64,000 nt of DNA from Cryptomeria japonica (lineage: Eukaryota > Streptophyta > Pinopsida > Cupressales > Cupressaceae), in the NCBI RefSeq assembly GCF_030272615.1, contig NC_081407.1:373388998-373452997 (forward strand), in the 5' to 3' direction. Within the stretch, counting starts at the first letter, position 1. Every line of letters begins with the position of its first letter. The notes below the pieces were generated by a model that made no database searches, had not been told where the DNA came from, and saw only the letters and a program-made list of their open reading frames with translations. A program made the translations under genes and the position numbers. Shown piece after piece: positions 35,641 to 49,099 of the stretch.

Positions 35641-36032
35641 GATACAAGCATGTTGATTACTAAAATTTGACTGTCTAAATTTTATATGAATACTTTGAAA
35701 ACTAGAATCTGCATCATAACTCCTAGAGATTTGAAACCACTCTCAAACATCCTGCCAATATATACATAAAATATAACTTAAAGTATAAGAAAGGAAAAAG
35801 ACAACTTGTTCTTTTCAAAATGAAGATTCAATTCTCAAAATGCAATTCCATTTGGCACACGCCAAATTTGGCGCTCACCTTATTTGGCGCTCGTCATATT
35901 TGATGCACACCAAATAGACTTGGCATGACCAAACCTTAGGTTTGGTGTAGCAAAATGGCGTGTGCCAAAGGGCTTGATGGGGGCCAAAAAAGTTTTTGAC
36001 ATCTTTTTGGTCCCCCATCTTTGTGCACTTAC
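35641..36032. repeat. Right arm of inverted-end element
   Basis: The inner inverted repeat (35640-35785), then TTTGGC/GCCAAA palindromes (35848-35965), then the terminal repeat. Only about 250 bp separate the inner repeat from the end here, against about 1060 bp in the left arm. Confidence 0.6.
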
Positions 36033-36829
36033 CCTAACCAGCTATAATACTTTCAAAAAGACATAAGTAGACTTACTACTTCATTTTGATGATATATAAT
36101 AATGTTTTGAAGTGTATGGATAATTTGAATTAGTTCTCCTCGAGCAACAACTGCATATTTAGTTTCATATTCATTTGTAACTTCTTGCTTGACTTCTTGT
36201 GATACTTTAGTTGCCTCCATCTGAGCTAGATGTCTAATAGGACATCCTCATGAAAGAACACATTTTGAACCCTTGTTTCTTATGTGATGTTGGGATGCTT
36301 CTTTATCCTCTTCTTGATTTGTAAACACCATTTTGTGTGACTGGTTTGATAGAAGCACAAAAAATTATGCACCATCTTCATGTTGCTCATGATTTTTCTC
36401 TACAAAAGATACAGGTTTGACATCTAGTGTTGAGAAAAACACCTCTAAATCATCCCAAAATTAATCTTCTTCAATATCTTCTTTACTTTTCTGCATGAGG
36501 GGACTGATTTTCACTTTATGGTAGCTTTCTTAAGGACACATAGGAACATCATGCTTCTCATTTTGAAGCAAGAATTTTGATTTGACATCAATACTTGAAC
36601 AAAATTCTTCTATGATGCTTGCAAAAATGTCTTCATCAATTTCTAGCTTACACATCATGTTATTATGCTCCATAGATACAAAATCTTCGTGTTGCTTTAT
36701 TGTTGCTTATAGTATTGGCAAAATGCTTAATAATCCTCAGTGCTTTGAATGAAAACTATGATTCTAGTTGAAAACAAGAAAGAGTTTTTAAAAAACTTAG
36801 AGACACATAGCTTGACCTGACACCAAAAA
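36033..36829. other. Unassigned AT-rich sequence
   Basis: No gene. It reads like decayed coding DNA of an older element, with interrupted short frames on the minus strand. It ends GACACCAAAAA before the TG start of copy B. Confidence 0.35.
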
Positions 36830-38168
36830 TGTCGAGGCTTATAATTCCAATTAAGATTTAGTGTTGGTCTAATAGCTTTCCTAACTCAGGGATAGTTACC
36901 TAATCTGAGGAACCCTTCATGGAATAGAAGCTACATTTAGTTGTTAACCCAAGAACATGTACTTGAAATGGATCAACACTGTATGTGCACTATGAGATTC
37001 TCTAAGCTATTCTATCAATGTGTATAGAAAATTAACTAAAAAAAATAAAAAAATTGGAAACATATTAGTGATAAAAAAAAATCTAATTGTACATCAGTGG
37101 CTGCAGCAAATTGTGTTATAACACATTAGTTTGATGTGGGTTTTTCTACTATAACAGTCAAAGGTGCAAAATATCTTACGCTGACTTTGCTTAGATAAAA
37201 TACACTCTTGTCCAAGTGCTCAAAACTCATACACAAGTAAATCACTTCCTTGAAAATACAATTTGTTGCTTCTATTGAAATTGTTGCTACTAAAAATATG
37301 TGTTAATAGAATGACAACTCTCTAATCCTAGTTACCATCTACTACCCTTTTCCTGATTAAAAATTCAAATATATAAGATAATTGACTCTCTAAAAATAAT
37401 ATAATATGTTTCACATCATCTCTTTAAAAAAGGAAGAGAATTATTCTTCTAAGTGACAACAAAACAATGACTAAGAAGTAGAGTACTATTACAACTTGTC
37501 TTTTGATTGATTGCAAAAAGAGTTTGTTTGGACTCTTTTATGACAAAGCTAATTTTATTGAGATTTGTTGGTGTTCATAAATAGAATACAATTCATATCC
37601 AACTTATTTTCAAGTTAAAATATCGAATTGCAATAAATGAAACAGGTTTGACTAAATCTATTGCCTTTCATGTCACTACACCAGTTTTGTCTTAGTCAAA
37701 TTCTAGTGAATGGTGCTCTTTATTACCACAAATCAGCTCAAATTTTTTAATGGGATTTTAGATATCTTTTTTTATCTTTTCCAAATCATTTTGAAAATCT
37801 AAATTTCATTAAAAACAAGGGAGATATGCCTATTTTACTGAAATTGGGTTTTGACTTTTTCTACACTTCCAGTCAATAGCTTCATGGTGACAATTATCAA
37901 CTTGATTCTTCTTCTTTCCAGCTTCATGAACAACTTAAATGTCTCACAAAAAACATGTTAATCCTTATACAACACTTAACATTTAATAATCACCATTCAT
38001 GTAATAATTTACTTTTATTTTGTCATCAACTAACTAAACATATAAATGTTTATTGATCATCATTTATCATAATCAATGCTCCATGGAAATAATGCATTGG
38101 AATGCCATTATAAATATGTATTAAAGTGATGAATAATGGAATAAATAGGATAATTTATAGGCTCATCA
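36830..38168 (+). repeat. LTR-like repeat copy B
   Basis: Starts TGTCGAGG and ends GGCTCATCA, 1339 bp, colinear with the three segments of copy A (about 1360 bp in total). It has the TG..CA ends of an LTR. The 5-mers flanking A and B (AATGG before A, GATCA after B) do not match, so I cannot prove they are a pair. Confidence 0.6.
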
Positions 38169-38763
38169 GATCACAATTTTGATTTTTCTTTGGGATGCAT
38201 TACTTCTATGAGCAAATTGGGAATCTATATGGTTTTTATTTTTCTTTTTGCTTGATGGGTCTTAATGACCTTTTGTATTTTTCTTTCTTTCAAATCAAGT
38301 TTTTCTTTGTTTTTGCATGGACCTTTTAGATGGGATATGTTCATTTGTGTAAGAATTTGTCAAATATAGCCAATATCTAGAGCACAATGAATATCACAAA
38401 AGAGATACAAAATATTTGATGAGAATAAATTGTATTCTAATCAAGATGCAAATACTATCAAGTGGATTATTCAAAATTACATACAATGTACATGAGCCTA
38501 CCTATAAAGGCAAGGACACATGGATATGTGAGTACACAATCATGACATGTGGCTCAATGAGAAACAAGGGTAGGTAGGAGAAATAATAAAATATTCCACA
38601 AGAGGTGGATCACCCACTAAAGGTGGAATGTAACTACAAGATAAGACCACAAAAGGTAGAATTTCTCCTACATGCATCATCCCTATGTGCACACTTCCAT
38701 AAATATCTCATATCCAAACTACTATGAAATGCATTACCCTAAGTCAACTTAAGTAAAGTATAA
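38169..38763. other. AT-rich, no gene
   Basis: About 600 bp without an open frame of interest. It ends at ACCAACACCCCCCATTAAG, which resembles an LTR/internal junction of copia-type elements but is not proved. Confidence 0.35.
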
Positions 38764-40241
38764 TTATGAGATATAATTTGCACCAACACCCCCCATTAAG
38801 TGCAACTTAGGGGAATGTATACCTAAGTCAACAATGCAAGATGGGTCCAGACTACTAGGCCTTTTTAGGTTTCCGTGTACAAATGCAAATGCATGCAAAC
38901 CAATGCAATCTCTCACAAATGGAGAAAGAGAGAAAAGCCCAATCAGAAAAAACTCCCCCCCAAAAGAGAGATGAAAACTATACAAAATAACTCTCAAAGA
39001 AGTATGAGAAGGACAAAACCCCATGTGAGCAAAAAGTCCCCCCATAAGAGAGAATAGAGGCCAAGTAGCCCCCCCTCAATGTAGAATCTACACCAATGGT
39101 AGAAGCTCGAAACTGAATGAAAAAACTAATATATGATCATCGAACAACGTTCCTCCCCTTAGGAGGATAAAAAACCAAAGGTGACATGTCCATGAAGTCT
39201 CCCCAACCACAAAGGGAAGATGTAGGAAAAAAACTCAAGATGTATGAAATCTCTGAAACCTACTCAAGTGTCCCCATGTCGATGCTGAAAGTTGCCCCCT
39301 CCAAATCAGGTGTACTAATCCACACTGCTGAAAAAGGCACTCCAAGATCTAGTGGAGACGAATTTAGAACAAGATCCAAAGACTCACATGTATCCTCCAA
39401 GGATAAAAAGACCTCCTCAAAGTTTTTTTTATGGCAAAAAGGCAAAGTCATATATATTAATATTATAGAAAATAGTTACAATACCTCCTCCAAGTGTTGT
39501 ACATAAGAATCCATAATCATGTCAACCTCAAAAGATCATGTAGAGAATGAACAAGAGGGTCAGAGTGTTCTCTCACAACAATCAAAGAAGGATCATCTTC
39601 ATCAAAGAGAAGATGAATATCATCAATGATGTCTCTCAAATTTGCAATGTAGGACTCTACAAACAAACTTGCAATGTCAATCAAGTAGTCATCCCAAGGA
39701 ATTGAATCTAGAAGACAAGGAATACCTTGCTACACTAAATCACAAGAAGGCAAAACTATCACAATATCTGTATCAATGGGTGCAATAGTCAATGTGATAT
39801 CAATAGGAGGAGATGAAATGCAAGGCTTGAGAATAGGGTCACATGTGAGAATCCCCAAGTTCAAGTACCCAAAGTTCTCCTCGATATCCGAATCATCACA
39901 ATGAGTGTGATCATCATGTGAAAAATCATCCTCATCAATAGGAGAAAAATCAACAAAGGAGTACAATTGAGATACATGATCCACCACCCCTGTAGCAATA
40001 ATAGCTCTGGTCTCCAAGTCTCTAATGATAACTGAATAAGGTGTGAACTCCACAGTTTTCCTTGTCCCATGAGTGATCTGATAGATGGAAAGAAATTGTT
40101 TGTCAAATGGGGTACACACAACACATCATTGAAGGAGTTATCCCTAATGGCAATAGATCCTTTCCCAATCACATTCATATATGTATGATTGTGTAACACC
40201 CCTCTAGGCCAGCTACAAATAAGGAGGTATTGTGATATCAT
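38764..40241 (-). pseudogene. Copia-type polyprotein fragment (pre-integrase region)
   Basis: Minus-strand frames 40241-39861 and 40119-39730 together contain GKGSIAIRDNSFNDVLCVP, SIYQITHG and KTVEFTPYSVIIRD. This is the GAG-pre-integrase segment of Ty1/copia Pol. A frameshift near 40100 separates them. The frame continues past a TAG at 39730 for another ~60 codons (DDYLIDIASLFVES..) and then decays. The expected integrase zinc finger and DDE core do not follow; instead there is an acidic Asp/Ile/Pro-rich region. It is a broken, possibly non-autonomous derivative. The stretch to 38764 is assigned by proximity only. Confidence 0.6.
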
Positions 40242-43200
40242 ACCTTTGCTAAAAAGTTATCAATAGATATATTCGATGTAAAATGCTAATCAATATAGTT
40301 AAGGATATGGGTAATTGAGGATGTGTTGTTATAATGATTATGACTCTGTAATAATCATAGGATGAAGAATGATTATATTTATAAGGGATTTTGATGTACT
40401 AACCTATGTCGTAGTAGCCAAAGTTGGAGGGCAAGTAGATGTAGCAGCCTTCCATGATACACTTCTTAGGATGGTTATATTATTTGCTTGTGGATTTTAT
40501 ATTATTGATTTTCTATGGTGATGTTAGGTTTATGCTTAGTTATTGATTAATCAATTGATATGCTTAATGTCTATTAACTATGATATGGTTCGTGTTTATT
40601 ACCTATGATGTTTATCATGAGTTAACCCTAGTATGATGAACATAATATATATTGATGTGTGAGTAGACTGGATAATCGATGTGTATTTGATTGTTGATTA
40701 GGGTCAAGGGAATGATCATATTTCTCACTTGTGAGAGCCATATGATGTTGCAATTTCCTTTCACTAGATCTGAGTGTTATGTATATATTGTATGCATGTA
40801 GACGACCGGTTTCATGCGGGATGCAGGTACTAGACATCGAATCCACATGGCTATACAAGTTTGAGCTTGTCTTTAATCCCAATGGTAGTTGTACGAAGGT
40901 GACATCAAGGCCCTTACCACATCCAAAACCTATCCTATATCCTAATTCGGTTTGTGTGGTCTAGGTCTTGAGTTGCCCTTAGGTCTTGTGTGTTATTGCA
41001 TTGAATATTATTTTGGTTAAGTTATGTTATTCATTGTTTTATATGTGGTATTTAATGTTTGGTTTATGTTGATCATAAGACAATTAATTTGTGTGTATAT
41101 CTATACAAATATCCTACACGTGTATGCAATATGAATATGCGTATAATTGAATATGTAAACTAGAAGTTTAGGAGATTTTATTATTTCACATTCTTTATTA
41201 CGGATTGTGTTTGGTAATTATTTATTATTACTAACCTAAGGAATTGTATGATTTATTATTATTTTGTATTTAATAATTGAGGTTTATATATATATATATA
41301 TCATAGTTTGTTGGAGAAAATCATTTATATATGATTCTTATATTAGTTATATTATTAAAATATTATTATTAATATTGACATTCGTATTACATTATTATAC
41401 CATTATGATATTATGTCTTTGTATTAGCGTATGGATATTAATATTATTACTATTATTAAGTGAATGAAAATATTATATGATTATTATTATTATAAATTAA
41501 TTGTGTGAGAAAGATATTGATTATTAAATAAAATATATATATTCATTTTGAAAATGAATTTAGTGCTGGAGTTTAAATGCTAATTTCTATTTCCTTTTTG
41601 AGGGGAGGGGAGCATGGTTTCTTTATGCAGGTTGCCTTTCTCATTCATGAGTGTGGGAGGAAGTGGTTTTGAGAGTGTGAAGTTGTTTTAGGATTTTTTT
41701 GGGGAATTTTGGGAGGAAGTTGTGGTTGGTGGTTTTCAAAAAAAATAAAATTAGAGGGTGCTATTCAATGTTTGAGAGTGGTTTTGATAATTGAAGGGTG
41801 GTTTTTGATAATTTGAGAGTTGTATTTGAATACTTGTGAGGGGTTTTAAATTATTTGAGAGTGGTTTTAAATTATTTGTGAGTGGTTTTGTGTGGGATTT
41901 GTTGGTTTTGGATCTTGTGCTCGAATTTGTGGATTTTGGAGGTGATTGCCTCACATGCAAAGTCTTGGCATCTTGCTGGAGATTATTTCTTCATAGGTTT
42001 TTTTTCAAAGTGGTTTTGTTTCAACTCTTGTTTTCATACTTCGTTAACTAGGTTGGACTCTTTAAATCTTTGTTTTAAATTGAAAGTATGAATTTTTACT
42101 ATTGAAAAGAGTGTATTGTTGTGTGGATCTATATTTATTATTATTTTGTGAGAAATCTAGAAGGGTATGCTAAAAATTGTTGCATTCATTGATTTCGATA
42201 AAATGGATTTTAGAATTTTTTTATTTTTATTTTTAATGGAATCAAGTGCATAAACTTAATTGGTGTTTCCTCATCCTACCATCTATCAGGTAGTATATGT
42301 GAAGCTGTCACATATAATCATTTTTATATGTATGCATGGCTTAAACAAGCTTCTTTGTAACATTGACAGTCTCAACTGCAACACTTGAACATTAGATGGT
42401 TTAAAACTTAGATAATCTTCCTAGTACCTTTGGCAACCTATACATGTGTAACACTTGAATATGATTGCAAAAAACCTAATATCGCCTCTCTATATAGTTG
42501 GCCTATATTTTAGCGATATTAGATACATTTAGAAATGTTATGCCGCAAGTAGTTTATGGAAAAAATTCAAAACTTGAAAAAAACAAAAGACATGGCATAG
42601 TGGTCAAGGGTGTATATTTTCGAATCATTGATTTGAGGTTCAAATGTTTTCCACCCTAAATTTTTCATTTTAAATTTTCTTATGACAAATCAATAGCCAT
42701 TAATTATCATGTGTAGGAGAGTATGCACACAATTATTGCTCTTGAAAATAATGAAAGGTTAAATAATTAGGGAGTAATTAAGCTAAAAGGATAGTGGACA
42801 AAAAGTTAGTAAAATTGGAGGAGTAAAACAAATAAAAGAATTCAGATTAAAAAACTATAAAGGGCCCACACATAACCCCCTTAAAGAGATTTAATACTTC
42901 TTATTATTAGATATGAAATTAATTTTAGATTTAATTTTATTATCATTATTTTATTTTTGAATAGAGGGGTAAATTTTTTATTGAAAATCAGACACAAGAA
43001 TTACAAAGATAACCAGAGCCCCGAGGCCCCATAAATGAACCACAAAACCAGCCCCAGATCAACCATCTTCATAACTATCCATGTCCTCAGCAAAAATCTT
43101 TTGCAAGTCTTGACAATAATCCGAGGAGAGATGCTCTCAATTGTTGTTCTCAAATTCTGATTCCCTCAATCCCCTCTATAAGAAAATTTAAAACCTCTGT

Positions 43201-44058
43201 TGCATATGGAGAGGACAACAAGAAACTAGAATTCTAGAAAAACATATAACAAGGTTTTTACAAAACGTTCTACACTTTAAGCTTATCCAAAGCTCAGGTG
43301 GGTATACCTCTTGTGAATACTTTCACAATTTTAATATGAGATCCACAAAAAACCAATGCTAAAACCTATGAACCTCATCACCTCAATAATACTAGAAAAT
43401 TAAAAGAAAACATGTGTTCATTTTCAGTCTTGACCCCAAGAAAGATAGAAAAAACTCCACAACTGATATCAGTGCCTTATCCAGGCTACAGAGTCACCCA
43501 ATTTAAACAAGAGTTCCAAATCTGGATATTCTCATATATCTCATCACTTTGGCTTTCATTAACCTAATATATGCCTGACATATATATAAGTTCTTTCCCT
43601 TTAAGCTAAAACCCATTTATCAAATTCAAAGTAGAAAACAAATGATTTATTGACAGAGATATTTCACGTATATTTAATTCCTCTCCTGAAGAGAAAGGCC
43701 TAAAACATATCTGTAGGATTGCCTTGCAATCCCTATTCAATCAAATAACCATAAATTATTCAAAAGAAATCAGTAAATTAATGAATGCACACTAGAAGAC
43801 AACGAAGATTTAGGCTCAGAAATTTTTGATCTGTATATTCATATTCATTTTAAAAAATCTTACATAACTCAAGGTAATTTCTGAAAGAACCAGAAAACCC
43901 TAGATATATTTCAACAGAGTTTCTTTATAAATTCTTGTGATCCTTTTTCCTAAAGTCCTAGTATCCATTTATAATGATATGGATGCAAAACAAGCTTTAG
44001 AATTTCCTAGGAAAACTTTGTTACAACCATTTTCAATTCCTAACGGCTTTGAAGTTTG
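40242..44058. other. AT-rich unassigned DNA, possible old LTR at its start
   Basis: TGTAACACCCCTCTAGG at 40192 looks like a Ty3/gypsy LTR start and resembles the sequence at 63656. I find no matching end with a target duplication (GCTGTCACA near 42312 is a candidate). 41270-41540 is rich in TAT/ATT runs and 41750-41900 in GAGTGGTTTT units. 42960-43000 contains the complement of an AATAAA signal, possibly the 3' end of minus-strand transcription. No gene. Confidence 0.35.
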
Positions 44059-47000
44059 TTATTTCGTTGCAACATCTTCTAACTGTTCTTGAACCTCCTC
44101 TTCTTGCACTGCATACTTGTTTTTCCACTCTTGGAACATGTCATCACTAGGCCATGAGAAGTTAACAATTTTCTTCTTCAGTTTATTTAACCTTTTCCAT
44201 GCGTTTCTTAATTGCTTAACCTTTGTCTCCAAAAAACCATAATGTGACTTTACTTTCTCAATTTCTTCAATTGTCTGAATAAATAAAGATGTGTCATGTG
44301 TATTGATGACTTCATTTATCCGTTGAGACAAGTTATACCCTAATTCATCAAGCCACACCTTTTCATCTTTCAATTGACTTGGACTAACAAAACCCCTGGG
44401 AAACAATTCATACTTATGGTTAGCATATTCTCTTCTATACAAGTTGTCCTTTCTCTTTACACCGACCCTTTCTTCTGCTAACCTGGTCATGCTTTTCACT
44501 AAATCACAAGTGGATTTAATATTTGCATAAGCCTCTACCTCTTCATAAGATGAACACATAAGTTCTAAATCCACCTCTCTAGGCATCCACTTATTCAAAA
44601 CTGGCTCCAAAGTAGCCTTGTCTTCTTTCAGATCAATCAACATATTCAAAATTCTTTTCATATAAATGTAAACAATAGAAGCTCATATTGTGTCAACAAA
44701 TTTCAAGATTTTGCCTCTAACCTTTTCCTCATACTTATTTGCAAATAGGGCATGAGCTTGCTTAAAATTTTTCATTTCGTCTTGTATGGCTCAGTTGATT
44801 GGAAACCAAAAGTCATAGGAGAAGGAGGAAATTCAATGATTGGACTGGTGGGTGGAGGTTTTTCTGGAGAAGAGGCAATCAATAAAGTGGAAGATTCACC
44901 TTTTTGGTATTGCCCAGCTAATTGATTATTCAACTTGGTAATGATACTATCCCTGTGGGATATCTCTCCTTTGGCTTCATTATAAGCCTTTAGAATCGTC
45001 TCTAGTTTTACTTGGAGGTCAACCTTTTCTTTGGCTTCCTTCTCGGCTACTGCCACACTGAATTTTGCTGATTCCAAAACTGTGCTGGAAGCTTCTACTA
45101 CCCCTGTATCCTACGCTCTTTTCACAATCATACCTCCAAGGTACTTGGACCTTGAAGTGTCCTTTCTCTTTCTGCTCTCATCCCTCCTTAGAGACCACAT
45201 GACCAAAGCAGCATGGTCCTTGCTAAATGTCACTCCTTCTAAGGGCTTTGTTTCTTTCCTTACTGCTTCAAGGACTAGTGCATCTGCTATATCCCACTCA
45301 AAGAGAATTAGCACACCAGCTTTTTCTACCATTTCTCTCTCCCCTACTCAGGAGTAATGGTTTTGAATTCTGTCATCATTTCTTGTTAAACTTCTTCCTC
45401 CACTGTAGATGCATCTTTGTGGGGCAGTTCATTTTGCCTCTTCTCACATTTGGCTTTGAATTTTTCTATATTTTTCTTCCAAACAAATTGCATGAATGAT
45501 CCTGTTGTAACAAAATTATTATCAGCCAGGAATTCTTCATTGTCCTATTTGATGATACAGTCTAACTCTTTTCCTTTAAACTCCTCTGTAGTCAAATCCA
45601 TTTTAGTACTTGGTGGCTCTTCAAGCATCCCTTCTTGTACTTCTTCATAAGTATAGGCAATCTCCCCAAGACTTCCTAACTACAATAATTGCTCAGCCAC
45701 TGCATGTTCATCTCCCACATGGATTGGGGATTGGGATGGAGAGTATAAAGGCTCACTTGTTTGCACCTCTTTTCCCACCCTTTTCCTTTTAGGGGAATCT
45801 TGAATTTCAACTACATCTTCTATTGCTCTTTCCCCCTTTGAAGTAGAAGGCTCACCCCTGACTGGCACTAACACACTATATTTTGGTCTCTTGTGCATCA
45901 CATACTCACCTGGAGGGATGGCCTTAGCAAAGGCAGGCTTGGCTAGAACCAACTTAGCCTTTTCAGGATCATTTTTCAATATAACTTCCCTTTTCTCCCT
46001 TAAGGTCTGCATTCAATCTTCAAAATAAAGTATCAAGAATTTAGCCTTTTCCTCAAAGGGAGTAAAACTAGACAAAGGGTCATAACCAATATCAAATTGG
46101 TGGATAAAATCAAGAGCCCTCTTATATGCTATCCATTTTTCCTTTCTCAATTCCTGCTCATCAAGGTTGAACTCATTTCAAATCAAATCCTCAGGAAAAT
46201 GGAACTGATGTGGTTTGCCTTTACATACGACTCTCTTCCTAAACGTACCATTGAAAAAGTCTTCAGGGTCAGGAAACCTTGATACTGCAGTAGACAACCT
46301 GTATGGCTGAAAGAAGTCATCAAAATATTTCCAACCACCCTTGGTGATTACAAATTCATGTGCAACGGTGACAGTTGGGAAACTTGTCCCTTTCCCCCTA
46401 TTTGTCAATTTTGCCTCTTGCAAACCCCCGATTTGTCCCAGGACCTTTGCAATTCCTATCTTCAATAGGACTTGATAGGGAAGCAAATATGGAGTTCCTC
46501 TAAAACCATAGACTCTGAACATAGTAGAGACAGGGTATAGGTATATATCACCCTAGTTGTGAACAATCTTAATATCTTGAGCAAATTCCTTAGGCCTAAG
46601 GAATTCAAGGAGAGCTTTAGGAATTCTAGGGTTTTGGGGGCACACGAGGATCCTAAGCCTAGATGCAAAACATCTATACAACTTCAAATAACTCACACCC
46701 TCTCTATCCCAAGACAAAATTATGCTCCACAATTGAACAAACATCTCCTCATCATCATTTTCCTTAATTAGGTCCATTTCACTAGCAAAATAATCAGCAC
46801 CTTTAAATAAAAACATGTGCATAAGAAGAGAATACCATCCAAAAGGTCTGTCTACCTTAGCATTTTTTATCCCCATCAATGCTTCATGAATGACATCAGT
46901 GAGATAAGGTGCAAAGTCAAAAGTTACTACCAGAGATGGGTTCAAAATTTGTGCTAACATAAGCATATAGTGGGTTGGCATGGTTGTTTCAACATCTTCC

Positions 47001-47650
47001 CCAAAAATCTGACATAGGGACCAATACATCGCCTTAGCCCTCAAAGTAAATGGATTTAGAGAGAAAGGTTCCATGGTGCTAGGGTGTACAATAGTCAGTC
47101 CTCCTATTTTGACAAAAAATTCTTTCAAAGGGCCACTCCTGAGGTGATCTCTCTATACATTATATACCTGTGCAAGTGTTTCAAAATTGATGGGCTCTAA
47201 ATAATTTGACACCTCACCAAGTTTGAACACTTTCCTAAACTCATCATCATTTATCTCAATTAAAGATCCCCCATTTACATTTCTAACATACCTGGCAACA
47301 GGATCATAGTTATTTACAATATGTGTCAACAGGTCCACATCCATGAAAACCCCAGGGACTATGAGCTTTCCAACATCTAACTCCCATATACTATTCATTG
47401 GAGTAGAGGAATTTCTCTGGCCAAATCCTACTTTGAAAGATCCCAGACCTGATATCCCTATTTGTGAATCCCTTAACCAGTTCCCTTTGTCATACAAACC
47501 ATCACCAATTCTCAGAAGGGGCACCTTGGGCACTAATTCTTTCATTTTAGTTGCGACATTGGTAGACATAGTTAATTGTTCTAAAAAATCATCACAAATG
47601 GCTCTATCTTGGTAATTGAACTTTCCTGTGGAATCTCTTTGTGGTGCCAT
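44059..47650 (-). pseudogene. Long decayed gene of unknown family, coiled-coil C-terminus
   Basis: Starts at ATG 47650 (MAPQRDSTGKFNYQDRAICD). One minus-strand frame continues through 47128, 46522 and 46012 to about 45345, broken by TAG at 47153, 46553, 45680 and 45545, TGA at 46178 and 46013, and TAA at 45386. It then shifts frame near 45340 and again near 44780, and ends at 44059: about 1190 codons in all. The N-terminal 500 residues are a globular, aromatic-rich domain I do not recognise. The middle has a basic KRPKYS..KRKR segment. The last 350 residues are Glu/Lys-rich and heptad-like (LETKVKQLRNAWKRLNKLKK), a probable coiled coil. Size, decay and setting suggest a transposon-borne accessory gene, but no reverse transcriptase or transposase adjoins it. 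Confidence 0.6.
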
Positions 47651-47954
47651 CTTGGAATTATAGTTATTTCAATTAAACTTAAACAGACCTCTGAGAATTC
47701 AAGCACCTAGTGATATCAATTCAAACTGTACTTGTCAAGCAATATGCAGAACTTACTTGTTGCCTGAAGAAATTCGCTTTGTGCATCGGTTCCTTTGCAA
47801 ATTTTTTTGAAATGATGCCAATGTTTCAGCTAATGTGAAGCTTATTACGACAACTGAGAATTGAATAGAAACATTAAGCCACATGCTTCGGCAATCAATT
47901 TGCAATTGAATTCGAAAAATGGCTCCAACGAACCACAAAGAATTTTCTAACTGT

Positions 47955-49070
47955 CTTGCCTTTTTCGCTTCTTCGCGAAAGGTAAAAACCTCGCACCTTT
48001 TCATTGCAAAAAAACACCATCTATTGGATTCTGAAAGATGTGCATGTTCTTTACCTTACCTGAGTCATCCTGCTTATAAATGGGCCCCGCCTTCTTTTCA
48101 TTGTTTCGTGAAGCATAAATCTCATGCATCTTTCCTTTACGAAACAACGCTGACCGTTGGATCTTCTACCATCCACTTGACCGTTATTCTCCACGGTGAC
48201 CGCTAATGGTTTTTGTTGTTTTGCAAAGATTAATCACCTCGCATCTTCACCATGTGAAACAACATGCATTGTTGGATCAATTTTGATCAGATGCGCATCT
48301 TTTAACTCCTTTAACCTTCAAAGTGGGCCCTCTAAGCAGAATCCACTTGTCCTACTGATATCTGGTAAATATCCCCCACGTGCTGGCCATTCATTCGCTG
48401 AAGAACTCTGTCGGACTCCACATCTGAATTGCCACATGTCTTAACTAGCCGTGGATTTCATCAATATTGCCACTTAATCAAACAGGCCCCATGTGATCAA
48501 CTAGGAGCCATGTGTCCAACTGACATATCACCTTTTACCTCAGCCAGACATCCAGGTGTATTGCCACCTTATCCGCCACGTAACTGCCAGCTCTTTTTCG
48601 CTACTTCGCGAAAGGTAAACCTTGTGTTACTTTAGGTTGTGAAACAACGCGCACCATTAGATCTTCTCAAAGATGCTCTTCTTTTATCTTTCAAGCCATT
48701 CCTTCGCTGGGCCCACTGCCTTTTCACTATTTTGCGAAAGGTAAACTTCACACATCTCTACCATGCGAAATAGCGCCAACCGTTGGATATTGAACAAGAT
48801 GCATGATTTTTTAACTCATTTTTTAGCTTACATGTCGGGCCCACCAATCTTTCGCTACTTCATGAAGGATAAACCTTGCCCATATTTTCATCGTGAAATA
48901 ACTTGGATCGTTGGATCTACCAAAAGATATTTGGCCTTTAGGCTTCCTTACGACTGCTTTACTCGGGCTTGCCACCTTTTTGCCATTTCACGGAGCATAT
49001 ACCTCATGCATCTTTCCTTTGCAAGATCACACACACCGTTGGATCAATCAGAACTTGCACAACCTTTATG
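47955..49070 (-). repeat. ~125-bp degenerate repeat cluster with TTCGCGAA cores
   Basis: About seven diverged copies begin near 47961, 48097, 48206, 48593, 48716, 48846 and 48975. Each has a TTTCGCTACTTCGCGAAAGG-like start, a CTCATGCATCTTT middle and ACCGTTGGATC after a GCGAAACAACGC-like segment. TTTCGC and GCGAAA in one unit are mutually inverted. The block 48310-48590 is a different insert with a CACGTG box (48379). The cluster lies directly upstream of the decayed minus-strand gene, so it may be its promoter or leader. Confidence 0.7.
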
Positions 49071-49099
49071 AAGCTCGACATGGAATTTAAAACTTAGGA

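Noticed and set aside
40192-42312. Solo LTR from TGTAACACCCC to GCTGTCACA
   Set aside because: No target-site duplication at the proposed ends (GATTG against TATAA), and the copia fragment does not resume beyond it.
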